Assembly (NCBI GenBank): GCA_021373025.1
Contig: JAJFTL010000045.1
Coordinates: 1-39,167, forward strand
Direction of reading: 5' to 3'
Length of the DNA: 39,167 nt
Source of the DNA: a bacterium
Lineage (GTDB): Bacteria > Caldisericota > Caldisericia > Cryosericales > Cryosericaceae
Part shown: positions 25,199-33,244 of the stretch, piece by piece
How the letters are laid out: every line of letters starts with the position of its first letter
Position numbering within the stretch: position 1 is the first letter of the stretch
The notes under the pieces: model-generated
Told to the model about the DNA's origin: nothing
What the model saw: the letters and a program-made list of their open reading frames with translations, nothing else
Databases searched by the model: none
Program-made: the position numbers and the translations under genes

Positions 25199-25537
25199 TT
25201 ACCCTGTCAGGCCATGGGCATAGAGCTTACCCGAGGCAACGTACATGATGTCACGGGTTGCCAGGACAATGACGCCTGTCGCGCGTGCCAACTCAATGAC
25301 TTCCGAAGGGACCTGTTTGCCCCGTACGACCAGGATGGCCGGAAGGTCGAGCATCTGCGCGGTCCGGATGATCTGGGGGGTGGTGAGTCCTGTGATGAGC
25401 AGGGTCCCTGGCCCACTCATGGCCAGCACATCACTCATGAGGTCCGAAGCAAAGGCATGAGTCACCTCCACGTCCTCCAGGTGATGTCCTGCAACACAGG
25501 TCGCCTGGGTAATCTCCATAACCTCGCTCATCTTCAT
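25199..25537 (-). CDS. DRTGG-domain protein (first copy)
   Basis: 112-residue DRTGG-like protein. Parts: HAFASDLMSDVLAMSGPGTLL, ITGLTTPQIIRTA, ILVVRGKQVPSEVIELA and SGKLYAHGL. Start at ATG 25537 with GGAGG about ten bases upstream. It lies 36 bases after the second NuoF gene and opens the signalling cassette. The second copy, encoded two genes later, is a clear but diverged paralogue. Confidence 0.78.
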   Translation of the reverse strand: MKMSEVMEITQATCVAGHHLEDVEVTHAFASDLMSDVLAMSGPGTLLITGLTTPQIIRTAQMLDLPAILVVRGKQVPSEVIELARATGVIVLATRDIMYVASGKLYAHGLTG

Positions 25538-25573
25538 GTCACGTGTCCCTCCTGGAGTGAGACTGTATGAGGT

Positions 25574-27184
25574 TCAGACGCTCTCAGCCGAGGCCTCCGG
25601 CACATGTGATGCGGCAAGAGCCTGCTCGAAGACTTGCGGGAAGTTACGCAAGGCGGACTCGAAGGCCAACGGCACTGCCTGCCCCAGCCCGCAGAACGAG
25701 GTGTTGGTGAACGTGTTCATGAGGCGGCTGAGCCGCTGCAGGGCAGCAGGGTCGGCTGTCCTGCTGACGAGCGCATCCAGGATGGTCTTGACCTGGAGGG
25801 TTCCTTCCCGGCAAGGCGTACACCTGCCACAGGACTCATGCCAGAAGAAGTGAGCTACCTCGGCCAGGAACGGCAGGAGCGGCACGTCCTCCGACGCCAC
25901 CAGAATGACGCCCGACCCAAGGGACACATTGCTGGTCTTCATAGAGGAGAAGTCGAGAGGGACATCCAGCTCTCGCTCCGAGACGACCGTCCCGGCACTG
26001 CCTCCCGTCTGGAGGAAGCCGATGTGTCTGCCCCCGGTGATCCCTCCGCCAAAGTCATAGACGAGCTCTCGCAGGGTGGTCCCCATCGGGGCCTCGACGA
26101 TGCCGCGGTTTACGATGTCACCCGAGAGCGAAAATACCTTGGTGCCGGCGCTCGAAGGGGTCCCGAAGGAGCGAAACCATTCGCTGCCGTTGAGCAGGAT
26201 CGGAGGCACATTGGCAAAAGTCTCTACGTTGTTGACCACGGTGGGCTTGCCAAACAGTCCCCGCTGGGGCGGGAACGGCGGCTTGTTCCGTGGTTCGCCG
26301 CGCTGGTTCTCGATGGACTCGAGCAGGGCAAACTCCTCGCCGCAGACGTAGGCACCGCCGCCGCGGTAGACCTCAAGGTTGAAGGAGAATCCGGTCCCCA
26401 GAATGCCGTCCCCCAGCAGACCATATGCTGTGGCATCCGCGATGGCCTTCTTGAGGCGGGCAATGGACATGACGTACTCGCCCCGGACATAAACGATCCC
26501 GATATGGGCCCCCGTGGCATAGCCCGCAATGGCCATGGCCTCCACGATGCTATGTGGATCCCCTTCGAGAATGAGGCGGTCCTTGAACGTGCCGGGCTCC
26601 CCCTCGTCAGCATTGCACACGATGTACTTCTCGTCGCTCTGCTCCTTTGCGACCATGCCCCACTTCAGGCCGGTAGGGAACCCTGCTCCTCCCCGTCCCT
26701 GGAGTTTACTATCGGTCAGAACCTGGATGACCTCGCCTGGCTGCATCGCCAGAGCCTTAGCCAGTGCGGCATACCCGTCGCGAGCGATGTATTCGTCTAT
26801 GCTCTGGGGATCGATGAGTCCGGCGTTGCGCAGAACGATCTTCTGCTGACTCTTCCCCGTCTCCTTCTCCACCATGCGCCGGGAGGACAGGGAGCGGTCA
26901 ATGGCAAGACGTTTCACGACGCGTCCCTTGAGGAGGTGCTCCGTCACAATCTCCTGAATATCGGAAGGTGTGACGTTGCCGTAGTAGACATCATCTGGGA
27001 AAACAGCCAGTACGACCCCTTGGTCATAGATGCCAAGGGCGCCGGTCTCCACCACGGAGACCTGGCTGGCCAGGTTGTACGTGCGAATCGTCTCCTCCAA
27101 GAGATGCTTGACCTCGAGGGCTCCCTGAAGAACGGAGTTGGAATCGACGGGAATGACGATCTGGGTCGAGAACAGTTTCTTCAC
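25574..27184 (-). CDS. NuoF-type flavin/Fe-S subunit, second copy in the operon
   Basis: 536-residue NADH-binding diaphorase subunit. FMN/NAD region: GRGGAGFPTGLKW, CNADEGEPGTFKDR and GAYVCGEEFALL. The 4Fe-4S site is SCGRCTPCREG with the fourth Cys in SFCGLGQ. Unlike the HndC paralogue it lacks the two C-terminal ferredoxin clusters. The N-terminal thioredoxin-like domain has lost its cluster cysteines (ETGALGIYDQG against ETGCMGACDLG in HndC). It starts within the stop of the second NuoE gene. It may serve as an alternative NADH module of the hydrogenase or of another enzyme (inference). Confidence 0.92.
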   Translation of the reverse strand: MKKLFSTQIVIPVDSNSVLQGALEVKHLLEETIRTYNLASQVSVVETGALGIYDQGVVLAVFPDDVYYGNVTPSDIQEIVTEHLLKGRVVKRLAIDRSLSSRRMVEKETGKSQQKIVLRNAGLIDPQSIDEYIARDGYAALAKALAMQPGEVIQVLTDSKLQGRGGAGFPTGLKWGMVAKEQSDEKYIVCNADEGEPGTFKDRLILEGDPHSIVEAMAIAGYATGAHIGIVYVRGEYVMSIARLKKAIADATAYGLLGDGILGTGFSFNLEVYRGGGAYVCGEEFALLESIENQRGEPRNKPPFPPQRGLFGKPTVVNNVETFANVPPILLNGSEWFRSFGTPSSAGTKVFSLSGDIVNRGIVEAPMGTTLRELVYDFGGGITGGRHIGFLQTGGSAGTVVSERELDVPLDFSSMKTSNVSLGSGVILVASEDVPLLPFLAEVAHFFWHESCGRCTPCREGTLQVKTILDALVSRTADPAALQRLSRLMNTFTNTSFCGLGQAVPLAFESALRNFPQVFEQALAASHVPEASAESV

Positions 27185-27714
27185 TGTGCACCTCCTGCGC
27201 GCACTGCCGCAAGGATCCCTGGCAAATCCTTCGGGGTGAGGTTGCCATATGCATCGTCATCGATCATAAGCGCAGGAGAGACTCCGCAGATACCCAGGCA
27301 GCTGGAACCTTCCAGAGTGAAGGCCCCGTCCGGCGTCGTTTCGCCTTCGCCCACACCTAGTAGGCGCTCAAGCTCTGCCATGACAGCTGGGGCGCCCGTC
27401 ACATGACAGGGCCCGCTCGTGCAGACACGGATCACATGCCGGCCTCTCGGTTTCGTGGAGAGCATCGTATAGAAGGTGACGAAGCCATTGAGTTGCGCGA
27501 CTGACGTCCCCACCAGGCGTGCCACCTCCCGCAGCACCTCCCCGGGAAGGAAATTGCCATACCGATGCTCCACCTCGAAGAGAATGTCCATGTAGGAGAC
27601 CCTGCCATGGTGCTCGACCCGGTCCCGCTCGACAACTTCCTGTAAAAAAGCTCTGTCCTCCACAGACAGTGCTGTTGCTTTTTCTGGTGACTGCACCTTC
27701 TTATCCGGCTCCAT
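27181..27714 (-). CDS. NuoE-type [2Fe-2S] subunit, second copy
   Basis: 177-residue NuoE/24-kDa-like thioredoxin-fold ferredoxin. The four cluster cysteines lie in CTSGPC and CLGICG. The FVTFYTMLSTKPRGRH region is typical. ATG 27714 has GGGGAGG six bases upstream; an in-frame ATG at 27732 lacks spacing. It overlaps the second NuoF by four bases, forming an E-F pair distinct from HndA-HndC. Confidence 0.92.
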   Translation of the reverse strand: MEPDKKVQSPEKATALSVEDRAFLQEVVERDRVEHHGRVSYMDILFEVEHRYGNFLPGEVLREVARLVGTSVAQLNGFVTFYTMLSTKPRGRHVIRVCTSGPCHVTGAPAVMAELERLLGVGEGETTPDGAFTLEGSSCLGICGVSPALMIDDDAYGNLTPKDLPGILAAVRAGGAQ

Positions 27715-27779
27715 GCGTTCCTCCCCGATCATATCGTGTCGAACCTCTCACATCAACGGGCGAAGCTGGTCCACGTCCA

Positions 27780-27807
27780 GCTCTACTGCCCCCGCTATTC
27801 GTGTCAA
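27780..27807 (-). promoter_or_regulatory. Possible internal promoter before the second NuoE/NuoF pair
   Basis: Minus strand TTGACA (27802-27807) with a weak -10 TAGAGC (27780-27785) at 16 bases. It lies in the 121-base gap after hndD, the largest gap among the hydrogenase genes. Confidence 0.3.
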
Positions 27808-27835
27808 TAAGGAATCAATTCTGGGAACGAGCGTC

Positions 27836-29614
27836 CTATTCACCGCTGCGATCGTGGTACGTGGTATGCAGCAGATGATGAGCCTTCTCACTGTTCGGCT
27901 CGCCCAGAAAATCCTTGTAGATCTCCTGGATCTCAGGATTCTCATGCGACTTCCGGATCGGCTTACCGGCATCTTCACGGTAGATGGCCTCTGCACGCCT
28001 CTTCTTGATATCCGGATTGTTCGAAAGGGGTTGTCCGCCGCCGCCGAGGCAGCCACCAGGGCAGGTCATAATCTCGATGAACTGATAGGGCGACTCGCCC
28101 TTCTGTACTTCTTCAATAAGAATGCGTGCGTTTCCAAGTCCGTTTGCAATCGCAACCCGTAGCGGCGTTCCATCGATGTCGATGGTAGCACTCTTCATCC
28201 CCTCAAGTCCACGCACATCTTCAAAGTCGAGTCTTGGCAATGACTTCCTGGTAAGGACTTCATAAGCCGTTCGCAGTGCAGCTTCCATGACGCCACCGGT
28301 AGCACCAAAAATTACGCCTGCACCACTCGATTCGCCCAGTGGTTTGTCGAAGTCTTCATCGGGCAGGTTTGCAAAATCGATACCTGCTTCGCGGATCATC
28401 CTTGCCGCTTCGCGGGTTGTCAGGACGAAGTCGACGTCGTTGAAGGCTTCTTCGTCCTTGAGGCTCATTTTCTCCTGCCAGTAGTGAAAAGCCGTTTTCA
28501 TTTCGGGGCGTTCCTTTTCAAATTTCTTGGCAGTGCACGGCATGACCGACACAACAACGATCTTCCTTGGGTCAAATCCCATCTTCTCGGCCCAGTATGT
28601 CTTTGTCACTGTACCAAACATCTGTTGCGGAGACTTGCAGGAGGAGACATAGTCGAGCACTCCCGGGAAGAACGTTTCTGCGAACTTGATCCAGCCGGGC
28701 GAACAAGACGTTATCAGCGGCAATGTGCCCCCGTTCTTGATGCGCCCAATAAGCTCGAATCCCTCCTCCATTATTGTCAGATCGGCAGAGAAGTCCGTGT
28801 CAAAGACCTTGTTAAAGCCGAGACTGCGGAGCGCAGCGGCCATCTTGCCGGTAGCCTGTGTCCCGTCAGGCATGCCAAATTCCTCGCCGATGGCCACACG
28901 CACTGCAGGAGCAGTCTCGACGACCACAATCTTGTCAGGATCTCCCAGTACCTTCCAGACGTCCGGGATCTCACTTCGCTCAGTAAGGGCGCCGGTGGGG
29001 CAGACAAGCAAGCATTGCCCACAGTTCACGCACTCGACATTGCCCAGGCCTTCATTCAGGAATGTCGACACCGTGCTGTTCGAGCCACGGCCTGCGATAT
29101 CAATGGCATAGACGGACTGAACCTTGGCGCACACGTTCACACAGCGCCTGCAGAGAATACACTTGTTGGGGTCACGCACCAGTGACAGCGAGGTATTGTC
29201 GATCGGCAGCCACTCCGTGCGGGTACGTGGAAATTCTACTTCCCGCACACCCAGCTCTGATGCCAGGTCGCGAAGATCGCAGTTCTCCGTCCTCTCGCAC
29301 GTGAAGCAATCTGTTGGATGATTTGCCAGCAACAGTTCGACGTTGATTTTGCGTGCCTCACGGACACGCGCTGTGTTGGTCCAGATCTCCATGCCCTCGC
29401 TGACCTTGGTCAGGCAAGCACGTGGAAGGTTGCGAGTACCTTTGACGTCGACAACACAGACGCCACAGGCGCCTTCCTCGCTGATTCCTTCGAGGTAGCA
29501 GAGTGTCGGTATTTCGATATTTGCATACGCGCTTGCTGCCTCGAGGATGGTGCTCCCATCCGGCACCTGGTAGTCCCGTCCGTTGATCTTTACATGCAGT
29601 GTTCTCATCTCCAT
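27836..29614 (-). CDS. hndD: [FeFe]-hydrogenase catalytic subunit (HndD/HydA type)
   Basis: Catalytic subunit of a bifurcating [FeFe]-hydrogenase, 592 residues. Order of parts: N-terminal [2Fe-2S] domain (CYLEG...GACGVC), His-ligated 4Fe-4S (HPTDCFTCERTENC), two 4Fe-4S motifs (CILCRRCVNVC, CVNCGQCLLVC), then the H-cluster domain with P1 TSCSPGW, P2 MPCTAKKFE and P3 EIMTCPGGCLGGGGQP, all intact. A small-subunit tail (IREDAGKP-like, here YREDAGKPIRKSHENP) closes it. ATG 29614 has GGGAGG six bases upstream. It starts 19 bases after hndC. The maturases HydE, HydF and HydG are not in the window. Confidence 0.97.
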   Translation of the reverse strand: MEMRTLHVKINGRDYQVPDGSTILEAASAYANIEIPTLCYLEGISEEGACGVCVVDVKGTRNLPRACLTKVSEGMEIWTNTARVREARKINVELLLANHPTDCFTCERTENCDLRDLASELGVREVEFPRTRTEWLPIDNTSLSLVRDPNKCILCRRCVNVCAKVQSVYAIDIAGRGSNSTVSTFLNEGLGNVECVNCGQCLLVCPTGALTERSEIPDVWKVLGDPDKIVVVETAPAVRVAIGEEFGMPDGTQATGKMAAALRSLGFNKVFDTDFSADLTIMEEGFELIGRIKNGGTLPLITSCSPGWIKFAETFFPGVLDYVSSCKSPQQMFGTVTKTYWAEKMGFDPRKIVVVSVMPCTAKKFEKERPEMKTAFHYWQEKMSLKDEEAFNDVDFVLTTREAARMIREAGIDFANLPDEDFDKPLGESSGAGVIFGATGGVMEAALRTAYEVLTRKSLPRLDFEDVRGLEGMKSATIDIDGTPLRVAIANGLGNARILIEEVQKGESPYQFIEIMTCPGGCLGGGGQPLSNNPDIKKRRAEAIYREDAGKPIRKSHENPEIQEIYKDFLGEPNSEKAHHLLHTTYHDRSGE

Positions 29615-29633
29615 GAGGTTCCTCCCGCCTGGT

Positions 29634-31418
29634 TTACTCTTTGAGAATGGCATCAAACCGACAGACCTCGTAACAGGATCCACACTTGATACAGGTGGCC
29701 TGATCAATGACGTGAGCTTTCTTAACCTGGCCCGTGATCGCCTGGACCGGGCACTGGCGTGCGCATGCCGTGCAGCCAACACACTTTTCCGACACAACAC
29801 TGTAGGTGAGCAGATGGAGGCAGGCATGAGCCGGGCACTTCCTGTCCTCGATGTGCGCGCGGTACTCGTCTGGGAAGAAACGAATGGTGGACAGCACCGG
29901 GTTGGGAGCCGACTGTCCCAGTCCGCACAGCGATGTCTGCTGGATGACCCGTCCCAAGGTCTTCAGTTTGCCGATGTCATTGGGTGTGCCCTTGCCATCC
30001 GTGATGCGTTCCATAATCTGGTACATCTGCTTCGTCCCCTCCCGGCAGGGCGTACACTTGCCACAGGACTCATCTACCGTGAAGGCAAGATAGAACTTGG
30101 CAACATCGACCATGCAATTATCCTCGTCCAGGATGATAAGACCACCAGACCCCATGATGGTTCCCAGTTCCTTGACCGAATCGAAGTCGATGGGCATGTC
30201 CAGGTAGTCGGCCGTTATGATGCCACCCGACGGCCCTCCCGTCTGGGCGCCCTTGAACGCCTTGCCCCCCGGGATGCCACCGCCGATGTCAAAGACCAGT
30301 TCCCGCAGCGTCGTTCCCATGGGGACTTCCACAAGGCCGGTGTTCTGGACCTTGCCCGCCAGGGCAAAGACCTTGGTGCCAGGACTCTTGGCGGTTCCCA
30401 CGCTGCGGAACCACTCTGCCCCGTTGATAAGGATCGGGGGCACGTTGGCATACGTCTCGACATTGTTGATGAGCGTCGGCTTGCCCCACAGCCCTGCCTG
30501 GGCCGGGAACGGAGGCTTAGCACTTGGCATGCCTCGCTTTCCCTCAATGGAGCGCAGGAGCGCCGTCTCCTCTCCACACACGAAGGCACCGGCGCCGATC
30601 CGGATCTCAATATCGAAGTCGAAGCCGCTCCCCAGGATGTTCCGGCCCAGGAAGCCATATTCACGAGCTCGGGTGAGGGCAACTTCAAGGCGCTCGATGG
30701 CAAGGGGATACTCGGCACGCACATAGACGTAGCCGGTGGCTGCCCCGATGGCAAATCCGGCGATCACCATGGCCTCGATCACCGAATGCGGGTCTCCCTC
30801 GAGCACACTGCGGTCCATGAAGGCCCCCGGATCTCCCTCGTCCCCGTTGCAAACAACGTACTTGGGCGAGCCTGATGCGTCTCTCGCTGCCTTCCACTTG
30901 ATGCCGGTGGGAAATCCTGCACCTCCCCGCCCGCGCAGACCTGACTCCTGAATGGTCTGAATGATAGCATCCGGACCAATCTCCAGCGCCTTGCCAAGGC
31001 CAAAGTAGCCATCGCGAGCAATATACTCCTCGATGGACAGCGGATCGATAACACCGCAGTTGCGCAGTACCCGCTTGACCTGCAGGGTGTAGAAGGAGAT
31101 CTCCTCCCTCGTCTGCGCCCGGGTTTCGCTTGTGGGTTGACGATACAGGAGGCCGGAAACTACGCGCCCCTTCACAAGATGCTCGCTCACTATGGGGCCT
31201 GCATTCTGCGGCGTTACTTTCTGGTAGAACGTCCCCTCCGGATAGACAACCACGATGGGACCCAAGTCGCATGCCCCCATGCAGCCCGTCTCGATGATCT
31301 GGACCTCGTCCTGGATGCCGTTCTTAGCCAGCTCCTCGACCAAGACATCCTTCACGCTCTTTTCCCCGCTTGTGATACAAGCGCCACCTGCGCAGATCAA
31401 CAGCTGATTTCGTATCAT
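29634..31418 (-). CDS. hndC: NADH/NADP-binding flavin subunit HndC (NuoF/HydB type)
   Basis: 594-residue diaphorase subunit that links NAD(P)H, flavin and ferredoxin chemistry. It has an N-terminal [2Fe-2S] thioredoxin-like domain (CAGGACITSG, then ETGCMGACD), an FMN/NAD core (GRGGAGFPTGIKW, CNGDEGDPGAFMDR, GAFVCGEETALL), the 4Fe-4S site SCGKCTPCREG with SLCGLGQ, and two C-terminal ferredoxin clusters (CVGCTACARQCPV, CIKCGSCYEVC). All cofactor sites of the bifurcating HydB type are present. Gene order hndA-B-C-D matches the Desulfovibrio Hnd enzyme. Confidence 0.97.
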   Translation of the reverse strand: MIRNQLLICAGGACITSGEKSVKDVLVEELAKNGIQDEVQIIETGCMGACDLGPIVVVYPEGTFYQKVTPQNAGPIVSEHLVKGRVVSGLLYRQPTSETRAQTREEISFYTLQVKRVLRNCGVIDPLSIEEYIARDGYFGLGKALEIGPDAIIQTIQESGLRGRGGAGFPTGIKWKAARDASGSPKYVVCNGDEGDPGAFMDRSVLEGDPHSVIEAMVIAGFAIGAATGYVYVRAEYPLAIERLEVALTRAREYGFLGRNILGSGFDFDIEIRIGAGAFVCGEETALLRSIEGKRGMPSAKPPFPAQAGLWGKPTLINNVETYANVPPILINGAEWFRSVGTAKSPGTKVFALAGKVQNTGLVEVPMGTTLRELVFDIGGGIPGGKAFKGAQTGGPSGGIITADYLDMPIDFDSVKELGTIMGSGGLIILDEDNCMVDVAKFYLAFTVDESCGKCTPCREGTKQMYQIMERITDGKGTPNDIGKLKTLGRVIQQTSLCGLGQSAPNPVLSTIRFFPDEYRAHIEDRKCPAHACLHLLTYSVVSEKCVGCTACARQCPVQAITGQVKKAHVIDQATCIKCGSCYEVCRFDAILKE

Positions 31419-31440
31419 TGTGTGTTCCCGTTCCTTCCGG

Positions 31441-31809
31441 CTACAAGTTCCCCCGCTTGATCACCAGCTCAGCCACCACCTGGCCTCCCTGGACATGCTC
31501 GCGCACGATTCGACGGGCATTCGCATCGTCGACATCACCGTAAATGACAGAGGGCTGGTCCTTCATGGACACCTCGATGGTCGGTTCCCGATCACACAGG
31601 CCCATGCAGCCGGATTGCACCACCTGCACATCATGGACGCCTGCCTTGTCCAGCTCATCGATGACGGCCATGAGCGTGTCCTTGGCTCCCGCGGCAATAC
31701 CGCATGTTCCCATGGCGACGACGATCTTGCCCCGATCCTTGGCCTGACGCAGATCCATAGCCTTAAGGGTCTCCTCCTTGATGCGCTTCAGTTCTTCCAG
31801 TGATTTCAT
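31441..31809 (-). CDS. hndB: [2Fe-2S] thioredoxin-like subunit HndB
   Basis: 122-residue ferredoxin-like subunit. It begins with a helical LEELKRIKEETLKAM segment, then a thioredoxin-like fold with cluster cysteines in MGTCGIAAGA and QSGCMGLCDREP. Its order between the NuoE- and NuoF-type genes, 22 bases from each, is that of hndB in the tetrameric NAD(P)-dependent hydrogenase. GAGGAGG lies upstream of ATG 31809. Confidence 0.93.
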   Translation of the reverse strand: MKSLEELKRIKEETLKAMDLRQAKDRGKIVVAMGTCGIAAGAKDTLMAVIDELDKAGVHDVQVVQSGCMGLCDREPTIEVSMKDQPSVIYGDVDDANARRIVREHVQGGQVVAELVIKRGNL

Positions 31810-31831
31810 CGGTTCCTCCTCTGTCTGCAGA

Positions 31832-32332
31832 TTAGACGTACTTGTTCAGCAGTGTGACGACTTTGTCTGGCGTCATCCGGCCATAGGTATCCTTGTCGAT
31901 AACGACCACCGGGGCAAGGCCGCAGGCTCCCACACAGCGCACCAGGTCGAGCGTGTACCGCCCGTCGGGGGAGGTCTCGCCTGCCTTGATGCCCAGAGAC
32001 TTCGTCACCTTGTCATACACGCTGTTGCTGCCGCGGACGTAACAGGCAGTCCCGAGACACACACTGATCGTGTGGCGCCCCTTAGGAGTACGGCTGAAGA
32101 AATGGTAGAAGGTTACGACGCCGTATACTGTCGAGCGAGGCACCTGCAGCCGGGTAGACACATATGCCAGCACCTCGTCCGGCAGGTAGCCGAAGATCTC
32201 TTGGGCGCGGTGCATCACATTGATGAGACTGCCCTGCTGCCCTGCCTTCTCGTCAATGTATGCGTCCAGCTCGTCAAACTGCTTCCTCAGTACAGGGTTT
32301 TCCTTCAATCGTTCTTCCAGGTTTATCTGCAT
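31832..32332 (-). CDS. hndA: NuoE-type [2Fe-2S] subunit HndA
   Basis: 166-residue first subunit of the hydrogenase. ATG 32332 follows GAGGAGG at seven bases; the upstream frame crosses the leader and is not used. It has the helical N-terminus, VVTFYHFFSRTPKGRH, and cluster ligands in CLGTAC and CVGACG. It is the first gene after the Rex-operated promoter. A leader of about 110 bases precedes it. Confidence 0.96.
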   Translation of the reverse strand: MQINLEERLKENPVLRKQFDELDAYIDEKAGQQGSLINVMHRAQEIFGYLPDEVLAYVSTRLQVPRSTVYGVVTFYHFFSRTPKGRHTISVCLGTACYVRGSNSVYDKVTKSLGIKAGETSPDGRYTLDLVRCVGACGLAPVVVIDKDTYGRMTPDKVVTLLNKYV

Positions 32333-32434
32333 ACGCGTTCCTCCTCTTATGCACCAATGCCCCATACATTGAAAGGCATTTCGACCGGTCCAGACACAAC
32401 CTGCAATCATGCTCTGGAACCTTCGACTGATCCT

Positions 32435-32452
32435 TTGTGATTTTTCTAACAT
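32435..32452 (-). promoter_or_regulatory. Rex operator
   Basis: Plus-strand TTGTGA-N6-TAACAT is an 18-base near-perfect inverted repeat fitting the Rex pattern TTGTKA-N6-TMACAA with one outer mismatch. It lies directly downstream of the -10 box and covers the likely start point, where bound Rex would block transcription. rex itself is encoded in the same run. Confidence 0.75.
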
Positions 32453-32453
32453 A

Positions 32454-32481
32454 ACTATATCAGATCACATTTCTGTGTCAA
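32454..32481 (-). promoter_or_regulatory. Promoter of the hydrogenase operon
   Basis: Minus strand TTGACA (32476-32481) and TATAGT (32454-32459), 16-base spacer: the best-matching promoter in the window. Rex operator follows immediately. Confidence 0.82.
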
Positions 32482-32607
32482 GTATTGGGTATTAGAATCA
32501 AGAGCATACCGACCAGGACAGGGACATTCTGGCTGAACAATCAGCACGGAAGCTCCGCAACTGTGAGCAAGGCGGCAGAAGCCTGGACCGCTGGACCTGT
32601 AGAGGAT

Positions 32608-32646
32608 AACCGGACCAAAGAAGTCTCCGCTTCCCACGACATCCAT
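32608..32646 (-). pseudogene. Possible RNase HIII remnant
   Basis: In the otherwise gene-free stretch 32482-32719 a minus-strand frame reads MDVVGSGDFFGPV. This resembles the active-site start of RNase HIII (TDEVGxGDFFGPV in the family) with the catalytic Glu replaced by Val. The rest of the frame is not recognisable, so this is at most a decayed fragment, and chance similarity is possible. Confidence 0.28.
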
Positions 32647-32719
32647 CTTACCCGCAGTAAGACTGTGTCGGTCTGCTTGAAGCTGGCAACCTTGCGCGAC
32701 GTAATTCCTTGCCGGCCAA

Positions 32720-32745
32720 CAAAAAAGCGGCGCTTACGCGCCGCT
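32720..32745 (-). terminator. Rho-independent terminator of the HU gene
   Basis: Minus strand AGCGGCGC-GTAA-GCGCCGCT (32726-32745) followed by TTTTTT. Lies 36 bases after the HU stop codon. Confidence 0.93.
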
Positions 32746-32757
32746 CATGTTTTCTAT

Positions 32758-32783
32758 GCCAGTAACTACTGCCAGTAACTACT
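32758..32783. repeat. 13-bp tandem duplication at the HU gene end
   Basis: GCCAGTAACTACT occurs twice head to tail (32758-32770, 32771-32783); the second copy runs two bases into the HU stop codon. Looks like a slippage duplication. Confidence 0.85.
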
Positions 32784-33060
32784 ACTTCTTGGCAATAGCG
32801 TCCTTGAGTGCCTTGCCCGGTTTGAAGAAAGGAGCTTTCTTTTTCGGAATGGTGATGGCCTTGAGGGTCTTGGGGTTGACACCCTTGCGAGCCTTGCGTT
32901 CCTTGACGCCGAACGTGCCAAATCCGACGAGTGCGACCTTGTCGTTCTTCTTCATAGCTTCCTTGACAGCGTCCATGAACGCGTTGACCATGACTTCAGA
33001 TTCCTTCTTCGTCATCTTGGTCATCTCTGCGATCCTGGCTACAAGTTCTCCTTTGTTCAT
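32782..33060 (-). CDS. hup: HU family DNA-binding protein
   Basis: 92-residue nucleoid protein that binds and bends DNA as a dimer. It has the MNKGELVARIAEMT start, VALVGFGTFGVKERKARKG (turn and beta arm base) and the IPKKKAPFFKPGKALKDAI end. ATG 33060 has AGGAG upstream; the longer frame would include the promoter. The usual arm sequence is GRNPxTG; here KGVNPKTL is a mild variant. Single-gene unit with its own promoter and terminator. Confidence 0.96.
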   Translation of the reverse strand: MNKGELVARIAEMTKMTKKESEVMVNAFMDAVKEAMKKNDKVALVGFGTFGVKERKARKGVNPKTLKAITIPKKKAPFFKPGKALKDAIAKK

Positions 33061-33118
33061 GTAGTCTCCTTTCCTGTTTTTGCCGCGCTTTTCCCCGTGG
33101 CTGGGAAGGTACGAGTGT

Positions 33119-33127
33119 ATTATAGCA
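33119..33127 (-). promoter_or_regulatory. Extended -10 promoter of the HU gene
   Basis: Minus strand TGCTATAAT: perfect TATAAT with TGN before it; the -35 region is poor. About 60 bases before the HU start. Confidence 0.65.
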
Positions 33128-33244
33128 CTTTTTTGCAAAATCGGGTAGTGTTATAGTCGCTCCTGATGGGAGATGACAGCGACGGCCGCCCGTGATGGGA
33201 CGTCACCGCACGGTGATACACAGTTCTGAAGCGATCTTCAGCGA

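Noticed and set aside
25634-27406. 590-codon open frame on the plus strand opposite the second NuoF gene
   Set aside because: Antisense shadow of a well-conserved NuoF/NuoE pair; sequence is low in hydrophobic core and without recognisable domain.
27730-27757. TTGATG-17-TATGAT promoter-like pair just before the second NuoE gene
   Set aside because: Transcription would start within the ribosome binding site, leaving it unusable.
29583-30875. 430-codon plus-strand frame opposite hndC
   Set aside because: Antisense to a gene with all cofactor motifs; no start signal.
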